From contig JAQSEB010000086.1 in NCBI GenBank assembly GCA_030063045.1, positions 620,001 to 684,000 on the forward strand: a stretch of 64,000 nucleotides of DNA, given 5' to 3'. Position numbers and translations under genes: made by a program. This document shows positions 46,401 through 55,208 of the stretch, one piece after another. Positions within the stretch are counted from its first letter, which is position 1. Every line of letters starts with the position of its first letter. Source of the stretch: Pratylenchus scribneri. Lineage: Eukaryota; Nematoda; Chromadorea; Rhabditida; Pratylenchidae. Below the pieces are notes generated by a model. The model searched no databases. It worked only from the letters and a program-made list of their open reading frames with translations, and was not told where the DNA came from.

Positions 46401-48386
46401 TTAGAATTGGTTAAACCCAAACCAAAACATAATGTAATAATGCGTCTTTGTTAAGTCTAGTATAAACCATTAAACATGCTATTTTTTTTCCTCCAAAAAA
46501 AACTTTTTTTCCGCCAAAAAAATCTTTTTTACCGCCAAGACTTTTTTTCCTCCAAAAATCACTTTTTTACCGCCAATACCTCTTTTTCCTCCAAAAATCA
46601 CTTTTTTACCGCCAATACCTCTTTTTCCTCCAAAAATAACTTTTTTACCTCCAATGATCCCAAAACATGAAATTTTTGATTTTTTTTTCTAAAAATCATA
46701 AAGCAAATGGAATGAAGCTCTCTCAGCCAAATAAGAAATAATCTTAGCTTTGAAAAATCTTTATTCTAGCCCTGACCTTTTACGATATCCTTATTCTATT
46801 CTTAGCGCCTAGAACTCTTGCTCCGACCCTTAGCCCCTAACCCTTAGGACCCATACTCCCAACCTAACCTACCCTAACCATAGCCCTTAGCCCCTAGGAC
46901 CCATCCTCCGACCCTAACCTACCCTAACCCTAGCCCATAGTCCCTAGATCCGATGCTTCAACCCGTGTCTAAGTCCTAAATAGTGGCCCTAAAACATATT
47001 TTGAATAAAAAATTTTAGATTTTTTTGAGCATTGAACGTTTGAAATGGGTTGGATTAAATATAATTTTATGATTTTTTAGAAAAAAAAAAATCAAAAATT
47101 TCATTTTTGGGGTCATTGGCGGTAAAAAAGTTATTTTTGGAGGAAAAAGAGGTATTGGCGGTAAAAAAGTGATTTTTGGAGGAAAAAAAGGTATTGGCGG
47201 TAAAAAAGTGATTTTTGGAGGAAAAAAAGTCTTGGCGGTAAAAAAAGATTTTTTTGGCGGAAAAAAAGTTTTTCTTGGAGGAAAAAAAGGTTATCACAAC
47301 CATTAAACTTAAACCGTACAAATCTTTTAGTCATAATATTATTCATTTTAATTTTCAACCTGATTTAACACTTCAAAACTTTGTTGGAGCAAAACAAGTT
47401 TCTGGTAGCGCATTGTCACGTCCGAAGCATCCAACAATTGTAATTCTTCATAAGAATTGTCCCAAATCAATTTTGCCTGAATATTTTAAATATAAATTCA
47501 TTCAAATTATTTTTCTAAAACCTGAAGTATTTCGGCCAATTTGTCCGCCCTTCCCTTGGCCATGTCGAATTCGAGGACGGCATTCGGCTGTTTTGTGGTT
47601 GTTTCCGTTTGTCTGAGCATTCGTAAATGATCCTGCAGTCGTTTGTTGAGTCCATCTACAGTCGGTCCCAATTGATTGATTTTATCCAGGCTAAAAATGA
47701 AAAAAATCAATAATTTTGGAATTTATTTGATTATTGGTTAAAAATTAAAATCTTCAGCAGTTCCATTAATATTACTAATAAGGTAATTTTGGATGCTTAA
47801 ATAATCAATCCTAGATTTTTATTATGGCAAAAAATCGATCAATTTCAGAATTAGGTATATGGTTATGGTTTAAAATCTCAGGTCACATTTCTGGGTGCTA
47901 ATTTGCTATTATTTCAGTCATTTTTGACCATCTTGATATTAGTCAAATGCCAACATTTACGTTCAATTATCTTATCAGGGTAAAGGTCGCAGGTATCAAT
48001 TTTCTTAATAAAATTACCAAGATTAGATAAAAGCAAGATCCACGCTTAATATTCTCACATTCTATATTCCTGGATTAATTAAGTAAATTTTTATGCCCAA
48101 TAAATTGCAATGCTTTACTAAAATTTCCTAAATTTATTTAATTAACTCACGTCATCATTAGGGACAAATCGTTGCGATTTTTCACATATGATTGTTTGTA
48201 TTCGGCCAGCATATTTTCCACCACTTCATAGGCATCCTTCGGCGAATTTGCAACAATTGGCAAATTCAGCAATTGAACTTCATCGCATTTCTTCTCGAGG
48301 ATTTTAGATTCAAGCTCCTATAAAATTATTGGAAAGATTTAAATAAGAAAATGGAAAACCTCTTTCAATGTTTTATTTTTTGACAT
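43417..48386 (-). CDS. cogc-7: Conserved oligomeric Golgi complex subunit 7
   Basis: COG7 is a lobe B subunit of the COG tethering complex, which acts in retrograde vesicle traffic within the Golgi. About 15 exons are visible from MSKNKTLKE (48360-48386) through 48151-48317, 47522-47690, 47360-47476, 46021-46177, 45839-45968, 45633-45789, 45340-45501, 44918-45058 and onward to 43417. Family-typical stretches include KLVLLQQSFEVLNQ with YSMDKTKVEAFE, LSLPQFSISPHNYVTGVGHG, ADLWLLTEVAKLVQNAFCSK, and at the C-terminus RRQFNADI with FLMDALADLRLQP, which match the end of animal COG7. The start is tentative because the expected N-terminal region looks short. It lies 197 bp after the THUMPD1-like gene, as in an operon. 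Introns carry a tRNA relic (45117-45192), a family C copy and a foldback element. Confidence 0.87.
45117..45192 (-). pseudogene. tRNA-like relic
   Basis: The 76-nt minus-strand sequence has an acceptor stem GCTTATG against CGTCGGC with one mismatch, a box A-like TAGAATAGTGGGGTAGAG and a good box B AGTTCGATTCC. The D, anticodon and T stems are broken and position 33 of the loop is not clear. It is therefore a decayed tRNA or tRNA-derived SINE rather than a functional gene. It lies in a COG7 intron. Confidence 0.5.
46255..46475. repeat. Family C element, interrupted
   Basis: Family C motifs are CATTGATTGGATAGAGCTGG, GCATTGAATGGTATATAATT and GGTTAAACCCAAACC. The copy is broken at AACCATTAAAC (46465-46475) by the foldback element that follows, and this 11-mer recurs at 47298-47308. 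It lies in a COG7 intron. Confidence 0.75.
46476..47297. mobile_element. Foldback element with tandem-repeat arms, flanked by an 11-bp direct repeat
   Basis: The left arm (46480-46660) has repeats of TTTTTTCCTCCAAAAATCAC and TTTTTTACCGCCAATACCTC. The right arm (47110-47290) is the inverse (GGAGGAAAAAAAGG, GGCGGTAAAAAAGTGATTTT). The centre (46800-46930) is rich in CCCTAGCCC and CCTAACCTACCCTAACC. AACCATTAAAC flanks both ends and looks like a target duplication. Duplications of 9-11 bp with tandem-repeat foldback arms suggest a Mutator-like or Foldback relative. No transposase frame is visible. Confidence 0.75.
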
Positions 48387-48583
48387 TGCTTTCACTTCAT
48401 TTGTAAAAAAGTAATTATTTTAAATAATTTAGAAATATGTTTTAATTGTAAAAACAAATAAAATCAATAATTGTAATTTTATGGTCAAATAATTTATTTT
48501 ATTGATTCAATAATATAATTTTAAGTGAGAATGAGAATCAATCAAAGATCATTTATCATAATTTTATCTTCCTTTATCCATCT

Positions 48584-51101
48584 TCATTCGTCAGTCTTTT
48601 TCTTTTCATCATCCTCCTCCATTTCTTTGTCTTCTTCCTTATTTGTCATTGATGATTCGGCGGCATTGGCCTCCTCCTTTTCCTTTTGTTCGGGTTTTCG
48701 CAATGCATATTTTTGATATTTGTCAAAGTCTCGAAGGATTCCAAGCAAAGCAGTTGCACGAATTGCCTTCAAAAAAAAAATATTGGAATAATTATTTGAA
48801 TATTGAGTGATCAAAATATGTTATTTATCGATTATTTGTGAAGGAGTGACTCCAATTATTGGTGCTCATGTACCCAGTCCTATGGCTTTAGGATGATTTT
48901 GTTGGTATATTCGAATAGATTTTACCAAAAATAATTTTAAAAATTTTCGACCTAGAGTGGACTTTTATATAAAAATTAGGTCTCGGGTTCGACCCGTTCA
49001 AGGGCGAATATTTTTTCGGGCTTTCCAAACAATTTTATTCATTTTTATACATTTTATCGTACATTTGTGGAACAAATAAATTAATTTGAACCAAAAATGC
49101 TTTCCAGAAATGAGCTAATATTACCGCCTAAACTTACTTAGAAGAAGTCCAATGGCCTAGTTTTTAAAGTATGTTTTGTGGATATTTGTCGACTCAGCAG
49201 ATAATAAAAAAGTACCAATACCAATTATTATTTAAAAAATTATCCAATAATCCCCTCAAAAAAAACAAACATGAACAACGATGAGCATGTCGGGTTTTGT
49301 CAAATTCACAGTGCATCCGGGCACCTGCTCCTTCATCAGTGCGGTCACATCATCATAAACCTTCTGCTTTTCCAACAATTTTGTATTGCGCGCTTTGAAG
49401 TCAATTGCATAAGAAGGTGGAGTCGAAATTGCAAATTTGGCCAAATGTTTGCTGATCATTTTGGATAAAGTTGGCACAATTTGGTCCATATAGGCTGGCA
49501 CAGTTTCCTCAATTGGAATGACCTTAATGAAATTATGCAATTTTTTAATTAAAAAATGAGGAAAAACCTTGGCCAAAAAACGAGTTTGCGGCTTCTCCAT
49601 GCATAGCTCAACCATTTTTTCCGCCAAAGTACTAAAATAAATAAATCAATATTAAATTCTAATATGGAATAGTTTAATTTAAATGGTTTGTCATGCATTC
49701 ACAAACCATATACCCAATTGGATAGAGCTGGAACGCATTGAATGGTATATAATTTGTTATGGTTTAGTCATCAATTAAAGGGTATTAAATGGTTTAAACC
49801 AATTTTGGTTTGGTCAACAATTAAAGGGTATTAAATGGTTTAAACCAATTTTGGTTTGGTCAACAATTAAAGGGTATTAAACGGTCTAAGGTCTAAACCA
49901 ATTTTGGTTTGGTCATCAATTAAAGGGTATTAAACGGTTTAAACCAATTTTGGTTTAGTCATCAATTAAAGGGTATTAAATGGTTTAAACCAATTTTGGT
50001 TTGGTCAACAATTAAAGGGTATTAAACGGTCTAAGGTCTAAACCAATTTTGGTTTGGTCAACAATTAAAGGGTATTAAACGGTTTAAACCCATTTTGGTT
50101 TAATGGTTCAAAATTAAGTTTGAATTGGTTAAACCCATTGCCAAAACATATGCGTTTCCCGTTTTGACGAGATTTATTGATTGGGTATAAAAGTTTTTAA
50201 GGTTCTAGATTTAGGATAAACCAGTGAACCGATATTCTTTTTTGGCACAATATTTTCTAATTTAAAATGATTTTAAAAACTGACTAGACATTTTCCGGGT
50301 TTATCTGTGGTGAGATGAAGAAAAGTGTACAACGAGCGCCGGTTTCAATTTGCTGAAGAGCCGCATTTTTCCGGTCATTCCATCGCTTTTGCTGCTGAAG
50401 TCCCTGGCATGTTTTTGTCAATGCATCCGCAATATCTTCGCCGTCATTGTTCGGTTTTGTTGTTTCTTCCGCCTGGAAATAAAATTAAATCATAATTTTA
50501 AAATTGGATAATGTTAATTGGTAATATTGAAAATGTCGAAAATATTATAAAGTTCAATGGTTTTTTTTATCCTAAACCTTATACCCATTTGATAGATCTC
50601 GTCAAAATGCATCATTTGATTAATTATGTTTTTGGCTTTGGGTTTAACCAATTTTAACTTATTAGTTTTGAACCGTTAAACCAAAATTGGGTTTAAACCG
50701 TTTAATACCCTTTAATTTTTGACCAAACCATTCACAAATTATATATACCATTCAATGCGACTTGACCAGCTCTATCCAATTTTGGGTATATGGTTTGTGA
50801 ATTAGAGGATAAACCCTCCTTAAACCATTGGTTCAAGCATTTTGTGTTTTTTCGACAAATTAAATACCATCAATTTCAATTTAAACCCCTCCTCATTCCT
50901 CAATACTTTGCTGGTTTCTTCGCCATCCTCAGCCAATACATTTTCAATCAGATTCACGGCCTCACGGAATGCTCTCTTCTCATCCTCGGCTGTGAAGAAT
51001 AGCCCACATTGGCCGGCGTTCAATTTGTTCCATTGTTGCTGTTGAGCATTCTTCCAATTCGAATTTGCGTTGTATGCTGGACGCTTGTAGCTTTTTGACA
51101 T
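48584..51101 (-). CDS. thumpd1: THUMP domain protein, THUMPD1/Tan1-like tRNA acetylation adaptor
   Basis: Exons are 50907-51101, a second at about 50297-50471, a third near 49570-49636, a fourth near 49277-49525, and 48584-48767. The protein begins MSKSYKRPAYNANSNWKNAQ. It carries the family features GQCGLFFTAEDEKRAFREAV, GARCTLFFISPQINPENLAE, KPQTRFLAKVIPIEETVPAY and a THUMP segment ending CTVNLTKPDMLIVVH, then AIRATALLGILRDFDKYQKY and an acidic/Lys-rich tail. Tan1/THUMPD1 binds tRNA and works with the NAT10/Kre33 acetyltransferase to form N4-acetylcytidine in tRNA-Ser and tRNA-Leu. A TTTTTTTAG acceptor lies 9 nt before the ATG, which suits trans-splicing. It lies 187 bp after mannose-6-phosphate isomerase and 197 bp before COG7. 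Confidence 0.88.
48946..49008 (+). pseudogene. Short tRNA-like relic
   Basis: TTCGACC pairs with GGGCGAA (one mismatch) around a T-arm-like hairpin CGGGTTCGACCCG, followed by a T-run. At 63 nt it is too short for a normal tRNA. It lies in an intron of the THUMPD1-like gene. The call is weak. Confidence 0.3.
49675..50200. repeat. Family C element with internal tandem amplification
   Basis: A family C copy in which the internal unit GGTTTGGTCAACAATTAAAG followed by GGTATTAAA(T/C)GGTTTAAACCAATTTT is repeated about seven times in tandem (49755-50100). The end motif GAATTGGTTAAACCCATTG is retained. It lies in the large intron of the THUMPD1-like gene. Confidence 0.9.
50530..50830. repeat. Family C element, inverted copy
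   Basis: This is the reverse complement of family C: TTTGGGTTTAACCAATTTTA, AACCGTTTAATACCCTTTAA, TATACCATTCAATGCGACTT and AGCTCTATCCAATTTTGGGT. It lies in the intron of the THUMPD1-like gene, a few hundred bases from the amplified copy. Confidence 0.85.
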
Positions 51102-51288
51102 TTTTTCAAACTAAAAAAATGGAAAATAAAACAATTTAATTTGCATAGAAAATATTGCTGAATTATTTACAAATTTTAACACAAAAAATCAATAATAAAA
51201 TAATATTTTATTCAGCAAGGCAAAAAAAGAACAAATATTTATGAGAATGGGAAATACAATTATCACAAAACAAATACAAATCACAAAA

Positions 51289-52831
51289 TTATTTGGGTGG
51301 GGAAAATGCTCTGAAGGCCAAGAAATCATCTTTCTTTCCGGTTAATTCTCCGTTGAATTGTTGTGGCAAGAAGAACACATCCGCTGCATGAATTGCTTCC
51401 TCCGATTGGCCATCCGACATTTTGATCGTTGCTTCACCGGATACCACCTTAAAAAAATATGTTAAATATTTAAAGGAAACGAATTAAAAACATACAATGA
51501 GTATAGAGGGCACATTCAACAGCGAAATTTCGGTAACATTATCCTGAAAAAAATTAATGTTATTAAATATAATTTTTAAGAAGATATTTACGTCAATTTT
51601 GTGGACGGCAAATTCCTCAACATTTGGCGCATATTCCACAACACCATTCGGCAATTTCACTGGTTTGAACATGGGCGGTCCATCGAACATTTGATAGGTC
51701 AAATTTTGGCAAAGCGTCTCCACATCCTTGAATTTTGGGGTGAGGCCGGCGCGAATTGTGTTGTCCGACAGGGCCATGCATTCGACACAATCTAAAATTG
51801 AATTTGTTAAAATTACCGATTAAAATAAAACCTCCAGCCAAATATGCGTGCGGCTCATTGGGACCCAAGAAAGTTGCTTCGCCCGGTTTCAGTGTGAAAT
51901 AATTGAGGAAGAGCGGTGCCAATATGCCAATGTCATCGGGGAATTGTTCGCTGAGTCTGATCATCAATTCATCAACTGGAGCCTGCTCATCTTCTGAAAA
52001 TATTTATCAGATTTTGGATAATTAAAAGTTAAAGCATACTTTGGTAAATGCGTGCCAAGATCTCCTGGATTGTTTGTTTTATTTTCTCCTCATCGCTTGT
52101 CCAGATTTGCGTGAATATCTTCTTCAATGCCATCCGTTGTTTTGCTTCATCGCTTCCATGGGCCAATTCCGCAAGAAGGTCCTCGCCAACCAGCTCCAGC
52201 AATTCTTTATGCGCCCGCACATTTGACAAAATGCCATGGGAGTTCTGGAAAATGTCGAAAAGAATTAATTGAAATGAATTTTAAGTTCTCACTTGAAATC
52301 CGCAAAGAAGTTCAAAGTCGGTCAGAGCAATTGCCATTTCTGGTTTGTGATTTGCATCCGGATAATTCTTAGGGTCGTGGGCATTGAGAATCTTGGCTTG
52401 TTCCTAAAATCGTGGAAAATGTAAAAAAAATCTAATAAGTAAACCTTGGTTGGATGTGCTTGAATGGACAGTGCCTTTCCCACTGACAGAACTTTGAACA
52501 AAAAATTCAATTCTTGGCCCATTTCCGGATTTTCTTTGATGTAATCGGCTAGCAATGTTCCTCTTCTGTCCAAGTCTTCATCACTGCAAACGTCTTCATC
52601 ATCGTCGCCGCCTTTTTCCATAATTCGTGAAGGTCCGTTCGGGTGTGTGCCCATCCACAACTGAAATGTACAAGATTAAGTTGAGTATTGAAGTCATTGT
52701 TAAATATGTAAACCAACCTCGGCATAATATTCGTCCTCCTCGATTGTTCGATTTGACAGTCTGGCAACGGCGCTCTCTTGTCCTCGCTTTCCCCATTGAT
52801 AGTGTTGAATTGTGCAATTGAGACGTTTCAT
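51289..52831 (-). CDS. mpi: Mannose-6-phosphate isomerase
   Basis: The enzyme interconverts fructose-6-phosphate and mannose-6-phosphate, feeding GDP-mannose for glycosylation in the cytosol. Eight exons: 52718-52831, 52445-52660, 52293-52403, 52040-52244, 51832-51993, 51592-51791, 51496-51543 and 51289-51449. The start [17 protein letters not shown] matches the family N-terminus. Family motifs are [33 protein letters not shown] (zinc-binding Gln and His), [20 protein letters not shown] (zinc Glu), [20 protein letters not shown] (zinc His) and [20 protein letters not shown]. All metal-site motifs are intact. It is the first gene of the likely three-gene operon with the THUMPD1-like gene and COG7, and faces PHF5A across a 563-bp divergent promoter region. 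Confidence 0.95.
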
Positions 52832-53394
52832 TTTTGATGTTTTGACGTGCCGCAAATTCTCTTTAATAATCACGCTCTGCAAAATTTGTGGAATGAGGTT
52901 GGGAATGGATTCTGCTGACTCCCGAATTCCAACCTAAATACTAAATTTTGGTCATGCCTCATGCCAATAATCGCCTAACACGTATTAGAGATTTCTTAAA
53001 AAGTCTAATATTTCCTTCATCCCAATTCTCTTCATTTTAAGTACTATTTTCATTTTTTTCATGCATGATTTTCGTTTGTCATTAACGACCATATCATAAA
53101 TTAGAGATTTTTTTTATCCGTCGCGCGTCGCCCCACGCCATCGCATTCGCATCGCATTGTCCATCCCATGTCCCAGCCCGAGCCCATCATCCCGAACCTC
53201 ATTCATCCATCCCCACCATCATTTTTTAGTATAGTTTAGATTGCTTTTCATTAATCTTTAGGTTTTAATACATTTTTTTCCATACACCATAAATGGAATC
53301 AAAAGTCAATTAGACCTTAGGCTTAGGCGTAATAAAGCGGAATAAATATTAAACACAATTTTAGATTGAATAATTCTAATCATTCAATTATTAA
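52832..53394. promoter_or_regulatory. Shared upstream region between two divergent operons
   Basis: This 563-bp segment separates the start codons of mannose-6-phosphate isomerase (-) and PHF5A (+). The GC-rich part at about 53121-53215 (CGTCGCGCGTCGCCCCACGC and following) stands out from the AT-rich flanks. Both neighbours head likely operons, so it probably contains a bidirectional promoter. I cannot point to a specific factor site. Confidence 0.5.
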
Positions 53395-53826
53395 ATGGCC
53401 AAACATCATCCAGATCTCATTTTCTGCCGTAAACAACCCGGCGTTGCAATTGGTCGCCTCTGTGACAAATGTGACGGTCGCTGCGTGATCTGTGACTCCT
53501 ATGTGCGGCCGGCAACGCTTGTTCGAATTTGTGATGAATGCAATTATGGAAGTTATCAGGTTTGGAGCATTTTAATTGTTTAAAAAATAAAATTTGAAGT
53601 TTTTTGGATAATGAAAACTCAAACTCTGATCTACCATATATTAAACACTAATTTTAAGGGTCGTTGCGTGATCTGCGGTGGACCGGGCACCAGCGATGCA
53701 TATTATTGCAAGGAATGCACAATCATGGAAAAGGACAGGGATGGATGCCCCAAAATTGTCAACTTGGGCACTGCAAAGACCGATTTATTCTATGAGCGGA
53801 AGAAATATGGGTTCAAGAAGAATTAA
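53395..53826 (+). CDS. phf-5: PHD finger-like domain protein 5A (SF3b subunit)
   Basis: PHF5A (yeast Rds3) is a zinc-binding subunit of the SF3b complex of U2 snRNP, acting in branch-site recognition in the nucleus. Two exons (53395-53559, 53659-53826) encode 110 residues, the exact length of the animal protein. The start [20 protein letters not shown] and end [14 protein letters not shown] match the family almost residue for residue, and all zinc-binding CXXC pairs are present ([24 protein letters not shown]). The ribosomal protein gene begins 200 bp downstream on the same strand. Confidence 0.98.
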
Positions 53827-54026
53827 AACGCAAAACCTTCATTCATCATTAATTTTACACATTTTGATTAAATAAATTATATTTGGAATTTTGTTTTTAA
53901 TCAATAATTGTGATTTAAACTGCTTAAAAGCGGTTCAATATTTTTCATCATTTATCAATTTTTCCATATCAAATTTTTAGCAGCCGAAATCAACAGGTAA
54001 AATTTAAAACAACCGACGACGAAAAA
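53827..54026 (+). promoter_or_regulatory. Intercistronic region, likely operon
   Basis: Exactly 200 bp separate the PHF5A stop and the L17 start. An AATAAA motif lies about 45 bp after the stop, followed by a T-rich stretch and the acceptor CAAATTTTTAG at about 53971-53981. This is the usual layout of a nematode operon gap (3' end formation, U-rich element, SL2-type trans-splice acceptor). Confidence 0.6.
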
Positions 54027-54726
54027 ATGGGCAAAGTTCATTACTGCAAACGACCCGACAACACAACAAAATCGTGCAAGGCCCGCGGCTCCGACCTTCG
54101 AGTCCATTTCAAGAATACGCATGAGACGGCCCGTGCCATCAAGGGAATGCCGCTGAAACGTGCCACCCGTTTCTTGGAGAATGTGAAAGCGAAGAAGGAA
54201 ATTGTGCCATTCCGACATTTCAAGGGAGGCGTTGGTCGCAAGGCACAGGCCAAAGCTTGGGGTATTCGTTTTTTTGGAACATAAATATTAATTGAAATAT
54301 TTGAAGGAACCACACAAGGACGTTGGCCAAAGAAATCGGCCGAATTCCTGCTTCAACTTTTGAAGTAAATTTTATACTATTTGATTATTTAAAATTAAAT
54401 TTTTTCTAGGAATGCGGAGAGCAATGCGGAAGTGAAAGGCCTTGATGTGGACCATCTGATCATCGACCATATTGTGGTGCAAGCTGCAGCCAAAATGCGC
54501 CGTCGCACCTATCGGGCCCATGGCCGCATCAATCCGTACATGAGCTCGGTATTCCATGATATTTTTTATCAATTTAATTCACCTAAATGCTTTTTAGCCA
54601 TGCCACATTGAAGTCATTTTGACCGAGAAGAAGGATGTTGTGGCAAAACCGGCTGGCGCTGTGGTCAAAGTGAAGAAAGAGTCGAAGAAGAAGCAAAGAC
54701 GTCAATTGGCCAAGGGCGAATATTGA
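54027..54726 (+). CDS. rpl-17: 60S ribosomal protein L17 (uL22)
   Basis: uL22 is a large-subunit protein lining the peptide exit tunnel. Four exons (54027-54261, 54307-54364, 54410-54548, 54598-54726) give 186 residues, close to the normal length. Diagnostic stretches are [59 protein letters not shown] and [11 protein letters not shown], with the usual Lys-rich tail. All introns are 45-49 nt. A TTTTTAG acceptor lies about 50 bp upstream of the start, in the 200-bp gap after PHF5A, as expected for a trans-spliced downstream operon gene. Confidence 0.97.
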
Positions 54727-55208
54727 TGATGAGATTTACAATATTTGGGCGATTTTTTGTTGAAACATTTATGTTATATCCGTAAACGATAAAATATTTC
54801 ATTGTTAACAGATTTGTATGTAAAATTCTATAGGAAACTATTCAATATGAATGAACTTAGGCCGGTGGAATATCAGTCCAAAAATAAGACCTTAAGTTTT
54901 GAACAGGACCTCAAGTTTGGGATGAGACCTTGAGTCTTGAACGGGACATTACACATCAGACCTTAAGTTTTCAAAGAATCCTTAATTTTTGAACGGGACC
55001 TTATATTTTGTTTTACTCGTTGAATCTGGGAAAACAAATTTCCCAATCTCCCCCATATTACATCATCCCGTTCGGCAATTTTTATTGTCCGGATTTCTAA
55101 TGTAAAAGTATAAATTTATGAAGGAAAAAAGACTTTTTATAAGTGATTTTTTAAATAAAAATCTTCAATATTCAATTAATAATGTCAATATTTTCTATTC
55201 TTCCTTCT
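54727..55208. other. Gap between convergent L17 and ECHDC3 genes
   Basis: This holds the 3' ends of two converging genes. A short run of imperfect repeats about GACCTTAAGTTTTGAACGGG occurs at 54885-55010 (four diverged copies). I see no coding exon. Confidence 0.6.

Noticed and set aside
46800..46930. Internal telomere
   Set aside because: CCCTAGCC/CCTAACC words are irregular, not a tandem of the nematode TTAGGC repeat, and lie at the centre of a foldback element.
47254..47616. 120-codon plus-strand frame
   Set aside because: It is the antisense shadow of two COG7 exons and part of a foldback arm.
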